Below, in pieces: positions 8,550 through 16,629 of a stretch of DNA of 64,000 bases. The position numbers were made by a program, and so were the translations under genes. Under the pieces are notes generated by a model. That model saw only the letters and a list, made by a program, of their open reading frames with translations, did not search any database and was not told the origin of the DNA. The DNA is taken from contig NZ_JAJBZT010000002.1 in the NCBI RefSeq assembly GCF_020564625.1, positions 186,001 to 250,000 of the forward strand, written 5' to 3'. Positions within the stretch are counted from its first letter, which is position 1, and every line of letters starts with the position of its first letter. The stretch is from Leeia speluncae (lineage in GTDB: Bacteria > Pseudomonadota > Gammaproteobacteria > Burkholderiales > Leeiaceae).

Positions 8550-9104
8550 ATGCAGTTAGATCTATTTAGTGCTTTTCGCAATAACGCCGAATTCAACGGG
8601 GTTTTGTTCTATTACAACGGTGCACTGTCTCAAAACGTGATTAACACAATGAGCGACACCTTAAAACAGCGATTGGCACAAGAAGAAGGCACGCAGACAA
8701 AAGCTAGAAAACTATTTTCTAGCTTTATCGAAATGGTGCAAAACGCGCTGTTTTATTCGCCAAACAATCCTGACGTAGAAGGCGAAAAAATCGGCTCGGT
8801 CGCCGTTGGTAAAGATGGCGATAAGTTCTACGTTGTATGTGGCAACTTGGTAGAAAGTAAATACGCAGACCGTATTCGTGAAAAGGTTGAGCCACTTCGT
8901 TCAATGACCTTAGACGAAATTAAAGCGGCGTATCGCACCCAACTAAAAAATGAAATGCATCACGAAGAAGACAAGGTAAGTAAAGGGGCTGGTCTTGGCT
9001 TTTTGACCGTTGCCCGTGACGCCTCTGAACCAATTGAGTATCGACTAGTAGAAGTGCCGACGCATGAAGAACTAGCTTACTTCTATTTAAAAGCAGTCAT
9101 TTAA
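8550..9104 (+). CDS. siaB: SiaB-like protein kinase
   Basis: A 184-residue protein of the SiaB family, with an N-terminal helical part and a GHKL-like nucleotide site: SFIEMVQNALFYSP near residue 57 resembles an N-box, and KGAGLGFLTVARDA near 146 resembles a G-box. SiaB phosphorylates SiaC and is opposed by SiaA. The start at 8550 lies 19 nt after the siaA stop with GAGAG upstream; an in-frame ATG at 8511 inside siaA would add 13 residues. The gene order siaA-siaB-siaC matches the known partner-switching operon. Confidence 0.8.
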   Translation: MQLDLFSAFRNNAEFNGVLFYYNGALSQNVINTMSDTLKQRLAQEEGTQTKARKLFSSFIEMVQNALFYSPNNPDVEGEKIGSVAVGKDGDKFYVVCGNLVESKYADRIREKVEPLRSMTLDEIKAAYRTQLKNEMHHEEDKVSKGAGLGFLTVARDASEPIEYRLVEVPTHEELAYFYLKAVI

Positions 9105-9162
9105 CCATTAAAGAATGTCAGCAAATTGGGAAGAAACGCCCAGTAAATAAAGGATAATTAAC

Positions 9163-9558
9163 ATGCATGATTATTATTTAGCCCGTACAAGCCATAGCCC
9201 AGAAGTGAATTTTCAATTTAGCCGTCATCATTTATCGATGACTGGTGAAGCATATCCTGAGAATGCGAATGATTTCTTTCTGCCGATTTTGGCGCAATTA
9301 AATCATTACCTAAGCTATACCGATCATCAACATATTATTTTTGATTTCCGCCTAACTTACTTCAATAGTGCGGCCACCAAAATGTTGTACACATTGTTTG
9401 GCATGTTAAATGACTCTGCATCCTCTAGAAACCGCATTACGCTAAATTGGTTTCATGATCCAGAAGACGACACCATTCTTGAGTTTGGCGAAGGCGTGCA
9501 AGATGATTTCTTGTCACTCGACTTCCATGCGATTGCAGAAGATTTAGCGGCAGCATAA
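9163..9558 (+). CDS. siaC: SiaC-like regulatory phosphoprotein
   Basis: A 131-residue protein of the DUF1987/SiaC family, with an anti-anti-sigma-like fold (HIIFDFRLTYFNSAATKMLYTL). T72 in NSAATKML is the likely phospho-acceptor by comparison with the family. In Pseudomonas, unphosphorylated SiaC binds and activates the diguanylate cyclase SiaD. No GGDEF gene follows here, so the target must be encoded elsewhere or differ. AAAGGA lies 9 nt before the ATG. A strong stem-loop follows at 9571. Confidence 0.85.
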   Translation: MHDYYLARTSHSPEVNFQFSRHHLSMTGEAYPENANDFFLPILAQLNHYLSYTDHQHIIFDFRLTYFNSAATKMLYTLFGMLNDSASSRNRITLNWFHDPEDDTILEFGEGVQDDFLSLDFHAIAEDLAAA

Positions 9559-9570
9559 CCAGTATTTTTC

Positions 9571-9606
9571 AGTCGCATTGCAATAGTAAATTGTTGCAAT
9601 GCGACT
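9571..9606 (+). terminator. Stem-loop after siaC
   Basis: A perfect 13-bp inverted repeat (AGTCGCATTGCAA at 9571-9583, TTGCAATGCGACT at 9594-9606) with a 10-nt loop, 12 bp after the siaC stop. No clean T-run follows, so termination efficiency is uncertain. Confidence 0.55.
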
Positions 9607-9731
9607 TGATTATCATTCCCGTTACTTTTAGCATGCTTTGCATTCGATAAAACTGTCGAATGTATACAATTTGGGAACTCTATTTCATTTATAGATTCTC
9701 ATGGATTGTTTGATTTATTAAAGGCAGAGGA

Positions 9732-9956
9732 ATGAAAGTAAAAGTCTTTGAAGACGGGAAAAGTCAGCGAATTGTTTTGTTATTAAGACAGGGCTATTCG
9801 ATGGATATTTTGGATCAACAAGATCAAGCGATTGCCTCAACCTTACAAGCAAGAGATGGTTTTTTATTGGAAGAGCAATTATACCAATACGGTATTGATG
9901 TGGGGCTTGCTATTCCTCAACTGATTACAAATGGTTATTTTATTTGCAATCAGTAG
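9732..9956 (+). CDS. Small protein of unknown function
   Basis: A 74-residue protein, MKVKVFEDGKSQ at the N-terminus, rich in Q, D and L, without membrane segments or cysteines other than one near the C-terminus (YFICNQ). GGCAGAGGA sits just before the ATG, a convincing ribosome site. It is separated from siaC by a stem-loop, so it probably has its own promoter. I do not recognise a family. Confidence 0.55.
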   Translation: MKVKVFEDGKSQRIVLLLRQGYSMDILDQQDQAIASTLQARDGFLLEEQLYQYGIDVGLAIPQLITNGYFICNQ

Positions 9957-10066
9957 TTAAGAAATTGTAAAGCCACTCGCTTTTCATCAACATGCATCAC
10001 ATTTATGTTACTCACAGATTATTAACATGTTAAAATTTAGCCTATTAAATTGATTTCATCCCCCCC

Positions 10067-10330
10067 GTGACCACACCCCTCAGTTTTATATTGTCTCTTC
10101 CCTTTCGTCGCCTGCGCCGATTACTCAATATTTCGAAACGGCGCTGGGAAAACCACCAAAAATATCAGCCCGATGAAGACGCTCGTTACCGAAAGCTAAT
10201 CAAAAAAGCGGGAAGTGATTGGCAGGCAGAAATAGAGATCGCAGAAACCTTACGTCACCATCCTCATCTCAGCCGCATCGGCGCCATTGAAGCAGTATTA
10301 GCAAAGTACAAATCGGCACCAATTCAGTAA
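10067..10330 (+). CDS. Short basic protein of unknown function
   Basis: An 87-residue frame from a GTG at 10067. It has a hydrophobic N-terminus (LSFILSLPF), a strongly basic stretch (RRLRRLLNISKRRW) and an acidic-helical C-terminal half. No Shine-Dalgarno is visible before the GTG (a run of C). The amino-acid composition is protein-like and the frame fills the gap between two genes, but evidence for expression is weak. Confidence 0.4.
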   Translation: MTTPLSFILSLPFRRLRRLLNISKRRWENHQKYQPDEDARYRKLIKKAGSDWQAEIEIAETLRHHPHLSRIGAIEAVLAKYKSAPIQ

Positions 10331-10377
10331 AGACCTGCTAAAGTAATTCGCATGACGACTTGAACAAAGGCCATCCG

Positions 10378-10770
10378 ATGCTTTCCCATGTCTATATTGG
10401 TGTCGCAAATTTTCCTCGGGCACTCCCGTTTTATCGGGCGATCATGCAGGTTTTAGGGGTGACAGAACGGTTTTGTGAAGCGGATAAACCGTGGGCTGGA
10501 TGGCAATCCGCCCCGGACCCACGCCCTTTGTTTATTATTGGTATACCGTTTAATAGTGAGGCACATCAGCCGGGCAATGGACAAATGTTTGCGCTAACCG
10601 CAAAAGACAGAGCCACCGTTGATATGGTCTATCAAACGGCACTAGCAAATGGTGGAAAAGATGAAGGCGCACCGGGTTTACGCCCACACTACCATGCCAA
10701 CTATTATGGTGCTTATGTGAGAGATACCGAAGGAAACAAGCTATGCTTTGTTTGTCATGATCCTGATTAA
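10378..10770 (+). CDS. Glyoxalase/VOC family protein
   Basis: A 130-residue single-unit VOC protein: HVYIGVANFPRALPFYRAIM at the N-terminus is the first module, and HYHANYYGAYVRDTEGNKL is the characteristic second-module D-x-G-N-K ending. Such proteins are usually glyoxalase/bleomycin-resistance-like with no assigned substrate. AAAGG lies 8 nt before the ATG at 10378. The stop overlaps that of the convergent fbpC gene by 3 bp through a palindromic TTAA. Confidence 0.8.
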   Translation: MLSHVYIGVANFPRALPFYRAIMQVLGVTERFCEADKPWAGWQSAPDPRPLFIIGIPFNSEAHQPGNGQMFALTAKDRATVDMVYQTALANGGKDEGAPGLRPHYHANYYGAYVRDTEGNKLCFVCHDPD

Positions 10771-11813
10771 TTGGTCGAATGGGGAAATGCCACGACACTC
10801 GGCGCGATTAGCCGCACACCGATTTTCGTCCCTACCGCATAGCGCTGATAGCTTGGTAGTAATGCCTTGAGCGATGCACCAGAAGCTAACCTTAATTGGT
10901 ACATCCATTCAGCGCCCCTAAACTGAGCCGACTCAATGATTGCTTGTAGTGTGGAGGAAGCGTCTTCAACCACATCATCAGGGCGAATCAAGACATCAAA
11001 AGTAGCTGCATCTACTGGCGAGCAAGGGGAACTCAGCTTCACTTTGCCGGCTTCCGTTTGAAGAACATCCTCGCTTAGCAACGCCCCTTTTAGCCAACTA
11101 CTTTCTCCAATGAAATCGGCAGTAAAGCGATTAGCCGGCTGGTGATAGACCTCATAAGGTGAGGCGAACTGCTGCAATTTCCCTTCATGAAGCACCCCCA
11201 CCTGATCAGAAAAGGCAAACGCCTCAGACTGATCATGCGTGACTAAAATAGCGGTCATGTTTAAAGACTTGATAATCGCCCTAACTTCTTCTGCTAATCG
11301 GCTACGCAATGAAACATCGAGACTAGAAAATGGCTCGTCGAGTAAGAGCATTGCCGGTTGCATCACCAATGCCCTTGCTAATGCGACTCGCTGTTGTTGT
11401 CCGCCAGATAATTCGTGCGGGTAGCGCTTGCCTAAGGTTGGCAGCCCAACTAATTCGAGTATTTCTTGTATTTTGGTGCTTCGATTCCTCTCTTTTTTGG
11501 GAAGACCAAAGCCAATATTTTCAAATACGTTCAAATGGGGAAATAAGGCGTAATCTTGAAACACCATCCCGATATGGCGTTCATGGGCAGGCACACACAC
11601 GCCCTTTGCCAATAAGGGTTGCTGGTTTAAAGAAATTGCCCCCAACTGAGGTGTTTCAAAACCGGCGATACAACGTAGCGCCGTGGTTTTTCCACTACCA
11701 GAAAAGCCAAGTAAGCTGGCAATCTCTCCCTTTTCTAAGGTAAAAGAAAGCGATTGCAATACGCTTTTTGTTTCAAAGGCGTGAGATAAATCATTCACTA
11801 CAAGATAACTCAT
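10767..11813 (-). CDS. fbpC: Ferric iron ABC transporter ATP-binding protein
   Basis: A 348-residue ABC ATPase with Walker A GFSGSGKTT near residue 40, signature LSGGQQQRVALARAL near 139, Walker B LLLDEPFSSLD, H-loop LVTHDQ and a C-terminal TOBE-like extension (DVLIRPDDVV), as in FbpC/PotA-type subunits. Its start overlaps the fbpB stop by 4 bp (ATGA), so translation is coupled. Together with the iron-binding protein and the fused permease it would energise Fe(III) import across the inner membrane. Confidence 0.9.
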   Translation of the reverse strand: MSYLVVNDLSHAFETKSVLQSLSFTLEKGEIASLLGFSGSGKTTALRCIAGFETPQLGAISLNQQPLLAKGVCVPAHERHIGMVFQDYALFPHLNVFENIGFGLPKKERNRSTKIQEILELVGLPTLGKRYPHELSGGQQQRVALARALVMQPAMLLLDEPFSSLDVSLRSRLAEEVRAIIKSLNMTAILVTHDQSEAFAFSDQVGVLHEGKLQQFASPYEVYHQPANRFTADFIGESSWLKGALLSEDVLQTEAGKVKLSSPCSPVDAATFDVLIRPDDVVEDASSTLQAIIESAQFRGAEWMYQLRLASGASLKALLPSYQRYAVGTKIGVRLIAPSVVAFPHSTN

Positions 11814-13423
11814 GTTTCTTTCACCGATGCGTGATGTGGACTAGCTTGTTTGGCAATCAGGATGACGGGAATTAGCCCAACGACGATGAGTAACACTGCA
11901 GATGGGGCGGCCATTTCCCACATACCTTCAGAGGTCATCGCAAATATACGGGTAGATAAGGTGTCCCACCCAAATGGTCTCGTCATCAGGGTGATCGGCA
12001 TTTCCTTCATCACATCGACAAACACCATCAAGATCGCGGTAAAGAAACTCCCTTTTAGCATGGGGAGATAGACCCGAAACAGACGTGAAATCGTCGATAG
12101 TCCAAGCCCTCTTGCTGCTGCATCATGGTTGGGGGATATTCGCCGCATGCCATTACCAATGGCAGTATGAGCAACGCCATAGAAACGCACCAAATACGCC
12201 CACAACATCACCACTAATGTGCCTTTTAATACGCTGGCGTGTGAATCTAGCTGAAATAGGCTCACCATTTGCTGATCAAACCAAGCGATCGGAATAAAAA
12301 CACCAACTGCCAGAATTGAACCCGGCATGGCATAACCCAAAGAGGCCAATTTAGCAAAAAGCGCTTGCCGCTTTAACGGCTGAATCAGCACAGAAAAGAG
12401 CAACGCAAATAAGGCAATTAACACTGCAGCCATGAAAGACAATCCAGCTGATCTCGCAGCGAGCGCAAGGAGTGCTAACGAAACCTCTTCCGCCCAGACA
12501 GACCCACTCCAGACAAGTAATTGCGTAAATGGCACCACAAAGGCGAATCCAAACACCATAGAACAAGCCAGTGTCACTAATCCGCTGTGTGCATGTTTTA
12601 CCCGAATAGACGGCCGCGATTTAGTATGGTGATAGGCTTTGCGTTGGTGCACATATAAATCGAGTAACAACAAGAGAAATACTAGCAAGATTAAGAGGCT
12701 TGCAAGCTGCCGAGCCGTTTCCAAGGAGAAAAAGGAAAACCAAGATTTATAAATGGCGGTAGTGAAGGTATCGATATTAAAAACCGAGACAGAACCAAAG
12801 TCTGCTAAACACTCCATCATCACAAGTAAGACGCCCCCAGCGATCCATGGTCTGGCTAGGGGTAGTGCAATCCGCCAAACACTTTTTTGAGGACTGATTC
12901 CAAGCGACTGACCTATTTCGATCGCTTGCTGCCCCATACTTTCAAAGGCATTTTTTGCTAGCAGAAAGACATAAGGGTAAAAGGCAAATGCCATGGAGAC
13001 AATTAGCCCTTTCATTGACCTTACTTGAGGAATCCAATCGGTTGGCCACTTTAGGAATTGGCACAGTGCGTAGATGGGGCCAGTAAAGTCATACACACCC
13101 ATGAGCGCCATGGCTTGTACATAAGCGGGAATGGCCAAGGGCAACATTAATGCCCAAGCAAAAAAGCGACGCCCGGGAAACTGATACCGAGCCACCCACC
13201 AAGCTAATGGCACGCCAATGAACAACGATAGCCCAGCAACACCCACCACCATCACCACGGTATTTTGCAATAAATCCCAAAGCAAATAGTCAGCAAGATG
13301 CTGCCAAATCTCTGCATTTAGCTGAGAAGGCGATCCGAGGATGATCATCAACGGCAATAAGATGATCAGCAGTAATAAACTCGTTAGGGCGTAGCGAAGG
13401 CGTTGATTCGGCATATTGTTCAT
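11810..13423 (-). CDS. fbpB: Ferric iron ABC transporter permease (fused two-domain)
   Basis: A 537-residue inner-membrane protein with about 12 transmembrane helices in two homologous permease halves. Each has an EAA-type loop (EIGQSLGISPQKSVWRIALP in the first half; AARGLGLSTISRLFRVYLP in the second), the layout of FbpB/AfuB/SfuB. It forms the channel with FbpC and receives Fe(III) from FbpA. Its ATG is preceded directly by the distal arm of an 11-bp stem-loop that includes the Shine-Dalgarno GGAG, which likely lowers permease translation relative to the binding protein. Confidence 0.92.
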   Translation of the reverse strand: MNNMPNQRLRYALTSLLLLIILLPLMIILGSPSQLNAEIWQHLADYLLWDLLQNTVVMVVGVAGLSLFIGVPLAWWVARYQFPGRRFFAWALMLPLAIPAYVQAMALMGVYDFTGPIYALCQFLKWPTDWIPQVRSMKGLIVSMAFAFYPYVFLLAKNAFESMGQQAIEIGQSLGISPQKSVWRIALPLARPWIAGGVLLVMMECLADFGSVSVFNIDTFTTAIYKSWFSFFSLETARQLASLLILLVFLLLLLDLYVHQRKAYHHTKSRPSIRVKHAHSGLVTLACSMVFGFAFVVPFTQLLVWSGSVWAEEVSLALLALAARSAGLSFMAAVLIALFALLFSVLIQPLKRQALFAKLASLGYAMPGSILAVGVFIPIAWFDQQMVSLFQLDSHASVLKGTLVVMLWAYLVRFYGVAHTAIGNGMRRISPNHDAAARGLGLSTISRLFRVYLPMLKGSFFTAILMVFVDVMKEMPITLMTRPFGWDTLSTRIFAMTSEGMWEMAAPSAVLLIVVGLIPVILIAKQASPHHASVKET

Positions 13424-13458
13424 CGTTACTCCGCCTAAAACACGAAAGCGGAGTAACG
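13424..13458 (-). promoter_or_regulatory. SD-sequestering stem-loop before fbpB
   Basis: A perfect 11-bp inverted repeat (GCGGAGTAACG at 13448-13458 and CGTTACTCCGC at 13424-13434 on the plus strand) with a 13-nt loop fills most of the fbpA-fbpB gap. Read on the minus strand, the second arm contains GGAG and ends at the base before the fbpB ATG. It may block translation or protect fbpA mRNA, giving excess binding protein. Confidence 0.65.
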
Positions 13459-13478
13459 CATTTCACTCAATTAGTGGC

Positions 13479-14465
13479 TTATTTGTAGCCCATTCTATCC
13501 ATTAACATCACGGCTTCGGCTTGTTTACGCCCAGCAATGGCTACGTTAATTAAGTTTGGTTTAAATTTGCCCCAAGCACTAACAGCAGCGTTTGGCGCGA
13601 CTTTCGGGTTGGCCGGAAACTCCATATCTATATCGGCAAACATGCGTTGGGCTTTTTCAGAACTTAGCCATTCCAAGAAACGCGTTGCTTCTTTGACATT
13701 TTTGGAATACTTAGTAATGCCAGCGCCAGACACATTCACATGCACGCCTTTACCAGATTGATTCGCCCAGAAAATGCCAATTGGTAGTGTTGGCTTGTCT
13801 TTCATCAAGCGGCCATAGTAGTAGCTATTGGCAATACCGACTTCACATTGCCCTGCAGCAATCGCTTCCAACATTTTGGTATCGTCTGCAAAGACAGGAA
13901 CTGCTAGGTTATTGACCCAACCTTTCACGACGGCTTCGGTTTGCTCTTTGCCAATATCAGAAATTAAGGTGGCCACTAAAGATTGGTTATATACCTTTTT
14001 CGAGGTACGTAAACATAGCTTACCTTTCCATTTCGCCGAAGCTAAGTCTTCATAGCTAGACAGTTGTTCTGGCTTCACTTTGTCTTTATTAAAAAAGATG
14101 GTGCGTGCACGAACCGATAACCCTGTCCATGCATTTTCTGGATCGCGTAAGTTGGCAGGAATATTTTGCGTAATGGTGGCGGACTTAAACGGTTGGAATA
14201 ATCCAGCATTATCGGCTTGCCACAAGTTACCCGCGTCTACTGTCATGAAAATATCGGCTTCTGAATTGCTACCTTCTGCTTTTAGCCTTTCCATTAACGG
14301 GCCTTCTTTATCGGCAACAAAACGAATATTGACGCCTGTTTCTTTGGTATAGGCTTCAAAAATCGGCTTGGTTAGTTGCTCGGCACGTGCGCTATAAACA
14401 ACCAATGAATCAGCGGCAGAAGCGGCCAGTGGCAAGGCGGCAACTAAGAAAGCAATTTTCTTCAT
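13479..14465 (-). CDS. fbpA: Periplasmic ferric iron-binding protein
   Basis: A 328-residue protein with a signal peptide (cleavage after AASA, about residue 18), then a type II periplasmic-binding fold beginning [10 protein letters not shown]. The tyrosine run NSYYYGR at residues 213-219 supplies the Fe(III) ligands of the FbpA/FutA/HitA group. GGAG precedes the ATG, and a Fur-like box lies about 60 bp upstream. It is the first gene of the fbpABC operon and delivers periplasmic Fe(III) to FbpB. Confidence 0.93.
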   Translation of the reverse strand: MKKIAFLVAALPLAASAADSLVVYSARAEQLTKPIFEAYTKETGVNIRFVADKEGPLMERLKAEGSNSEADIFMTVDAGNLWQADNAGLFQPFKSATITQNIPANLRDPENAWTGLSVRARTIFFNKDKVKPEQLSSYEDLASAKWKGKLCLRTSKKVYNQSLVATLISDIGKEQTEAVVKGWVNNLAVPVFADDTKMLEAIAAGQCEVGIANSYYYGRLMKDKPTLPIGIFWANQSGKGVHVNVSGAGITKYSKNVKEATRFLEWLSSEKAQRMFADIDMEFPANPKVAPNAAVSAWGKFKPNLINVAIAGRKQAEAVMLMDRMGYK

Positions 14466-14526
14466 TCAGATCTCCAATTTATTCATTTACAAAAGATTCA
14501 ACAGGATTCACAAACACAAACAGAAG

Positions 14527-14546
14527 CAATAACCATTCTCATATTC
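14527..14546 (-). promoter_or_regulatory. Fur-like box upstream of fbpA
   Basis: The minus-strand sequence GAATATGAGAATGGTTATTG matches the AT-rich repeated-hexamer pattern of Fur operators (GATAAT-like units). It lies 62-81 bp before the fbpA ATG, in the divergent region with the FecCD-type operon. The assignment rests on pattern only. Confidence 0.5.
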
Positions 14547-14622
14547 AGAATTTACATTTCTTAACAAAGAGTAGATGAGCATCGCTTAGACTTGCTTCTG
14601 TTCGTATAAGTTCAAATTTGAA

Positions 14623-14639
14623 ATGAAAATTATTTTCTT
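14623..14639 (+). promoter_or_regulatory. Fur-like palindrome in the divergent iron promoter region
   Basis: GAAAAT-T-ATTTTC (14625-14637) is a perfect palindrome inside an AT-rich stretch, close to the 7-1-7 Fur half-site arrangement. The 300-bp gap 14466-14765 also holds the fbpA-side box and a TATAAT at 14712-14717 that could be the -10 of the permease gene; no clear -35 matches it. Confidence 0.4.
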
Positions 14640-14765
14640 TTATCAAACTAAGAGTTCCTCTTCTTGACTTCCCCCCTTGCTCATCAGGATAATCACCTCA
14701 ATGTAAATGCGTATAATTATTATTTAGCTAATTTCGCTTCAAAATCACCTTTTCGAACTGTCTTT

Positions 14766-15818
14766 ATGTCTGATTCATTGGCTTTAAAAGCCGCGCTCAC
14801 CCAACATCGGCTACGTGAAAAACGTCGCTGGATTTTTTTGGCTCTCGTTGTTGTACTAATTGGTATTAGCTTTTTGTTTGATGTGGCAACAGGACCTTCG
14901 TTGCTACCATTAAAGGAAGTCATACAGACGCTGTGGTCGCCAGAAGCCGCTGATCCCATGAATAAAGCGATTGTGCTAGACATGCGTTTACCAATCGCCC
15001 TCATGGCGCTGGTCGTTGGTGCAGCACTGGGGTTAGGTGGCGTGCAAATGCAAACGCTATTAGATAATCCACTTGCCAGCCCATTTACACTTGGCCTCGC
15101 CGCTGCCGCGGGATTAGGGGCTGGGCTTGCCTTAGTAAGTGGCGGGTTTGGGTTATCACCACTCATTGCCATTCCCGTTGGTGCCTTTGTTTGCTGTATG
15201 TTGGCGGCGTTTTTACTGTTTGGATTAGCGCTCTTAAAGCATGTCAGTAGCCAGACGATTATCTTGGCCGGCATTGCTTTGCTATTTTTATTTCAGTCCC
15301 TGCTTTCCTTATTGCAGTTTTTATCTTCCCCAGAAGTAAATCAGCAAATTGTGTTTTGGCTATTTGGTAGCTTAATGCGTACCAACTGGGACTCGTTACT
15401 GATCACGAGTATCGTAACGATTGTATGCGCCATTTTTTCTTATACCGATGCATGGAAACTCACCTGCTTAAGACTAGGTGAAGCAAGAGCAAAAAGTCTG
15501 GGCGTGAATGTCACGCGTTTACGTCTTAAAACCTTGATTCTAGTGGCGCTCATGACCGCAACGGCAATTAGCTTTGTCGGCATTATTGGCTTTATTGGCC
15601 TTGTCGCACCACATATTGCCAGAATGCTAATTGGCGAAGATCAGCGTTTTTTGATTCCTTTATCAGCACTTTGTGGGTCGTGCATGCTGTCGATTTCCTC
15701 AGTAATTTCGAAGTCGATCATCCCCGGCGCACTCTTCCCGATCGGGATCGTGACAGCAATTATTGGCGTGCCATTCTTTATTTGGCTGATTCTAGGGAAA
15801 GGTCGCAAACGTGTTTGA
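14766..15818 (+). CDS. FecCD/BtuC-family iron-chelate ABC permease
   Basis: A 350-residue inner-membrane protein with about nine to ten helices. It carries the conserved loop GFIGLVAPHIARML, which contacts the ATPase, and the early motif RLPIALMALVVGAALGLGGVQMQ typical of the family. It would pass ferric siderophores, haem or cobalamin. The ATG at 14766 gives a normal N-terminus; the frame extends to a TTG at 14664, but that lies upstream of a TATAAT. The ATPase gene overlaps its end by 8 bp. Confidence 0.9.
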   Translation: MSDSLALKAALTQHRLREKRRWIFLALVVVLIGISFLFDVATGPSLLPLKEVIQTLWSPEAADPMNKAIVLDMRLPIALMALVVGAALGLGGVQMQTLLDNPLASPFTLGLAAAAGLGAGLALVSGGFGLSPLIAIPVGAFVCCMLAAFLLFGLALLKHVSSQTIILAGIALLFLFQSLLSLLQFLSSPEVNQQIVFWLFGSLMRTNWDSLLITSIVTIVCAIFSYTDAWKLTCLRLGEARAKSLGVNVTRLRLKTLILVALMTATAISFVGIIGFIGLVAPHIARMLIGEDQRFLIPLSALCGSCMLSISSVISKSIIPGALFPIGIVTAIIGVPFFIWLILGKGRKRV

Positions 15819-16605
15819 AATTGAACAACTTCAGTTATCGATTGGCAAACAGGCCATTGTCAAAGACCTTTCGCTATCGCTATTTCCTGGTGAACTCAAT
15901 GTGATCATTGGGCCAAATGGCACCGGTAAAACCACCCTATTACGATCTCTATTTGGTGAACTCAGTAGCGATAAAGGCGAGATTCGCTTCCAAGGCAAAC
16001 GCCTTTCTGACCAGCGCCTAACACATTGGCAACAACACTTCGGCTATATGCCGCAAAATACGCAGTTAGATTTAGACCTCACCGTACTAGAAGTGGTGGT
16101 GCTTGGCCGACTTGCAAGCCTAGGAATGCGGCTTCATGATGAAGATCTAACCGCTGCTTTATCTGCTTTAGCTGACTTGGGCATTGTTCACCTTGCCGAT
16201 CGCCCCGTGTATTCGTTAAGTGGCGGTCAGCGACAACTAGTGCTCTTTGCCCAAGTGTTACTGCGCACCCCAAAAATTATGCTGTTAGATGAGCCAGTCA
16301 GTGCGCTCGATTTACAGCACCAAATGCAACTGATGGAACACCTGCACCAGCAAACCAAGGCGAATAATTGGATTAGCATTGTGGTTTTGCATGATTTAAA
16401 TCTGGCCGCACAATTTGCAGATAAATTAATCGTCTTAGCCAATCAAACACTCCAAGCATTTGGCACACCTTCTGAAGTGCTCAATAGCGAATTGATTCAT
16501 ACCCTCTACAATGTACCAGTAGATATTCACCACGGTAGTGACGGCACGCCCTTTATCCGCACCATTCGTAGCAATGCTGGTCAGCTGGCATCAGTGCCTC
16601 ACTAA
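15811..16605 (+). CDS. FecE/FhuC-type iron-chelate ABC ATPase
   Basis: A 264-residue ABC ATPase with Walker A GPNGTGKTT, Q-loop YMPQNTQ, signature LSGGQRQLV, Walker B IMLLDEPVSALD and H-loop VLHDLN, the set seen in FecE/FhuC/BtuD. The start is a GTG at 15811 overlapping the permease stop, implying translational coupling. It works with the upstream permease and probably with the binding protein at 17969. Confidence 0.9.
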   Translation: MFEIEQLQLSIGKQAIVKDLSLSLFPGELNVIIGPNGTGKTTLLRSLFGELSSDKGEIRFQGKRLSDQRLTHWQQHFGYMPQNTQLDLDLTVLEVVVLGRLASLGMRLHDEDLTAALSALADLGIVHLADRPVYSLSGGQRQLVLFAQVLLRTPKIMLLDEPVSALDLQHQMQLMEHLHQQTKANNWISIVVLHDLNLAAQFADKLIVLANQTLQAFGTPSEVLNSELIHTLYNVPVDIHHGSDGTPFIRTIRSNAGQLASVPH

Positions 16606-16629
16606 ATACCGCAGGTATCACGTTTCTTT

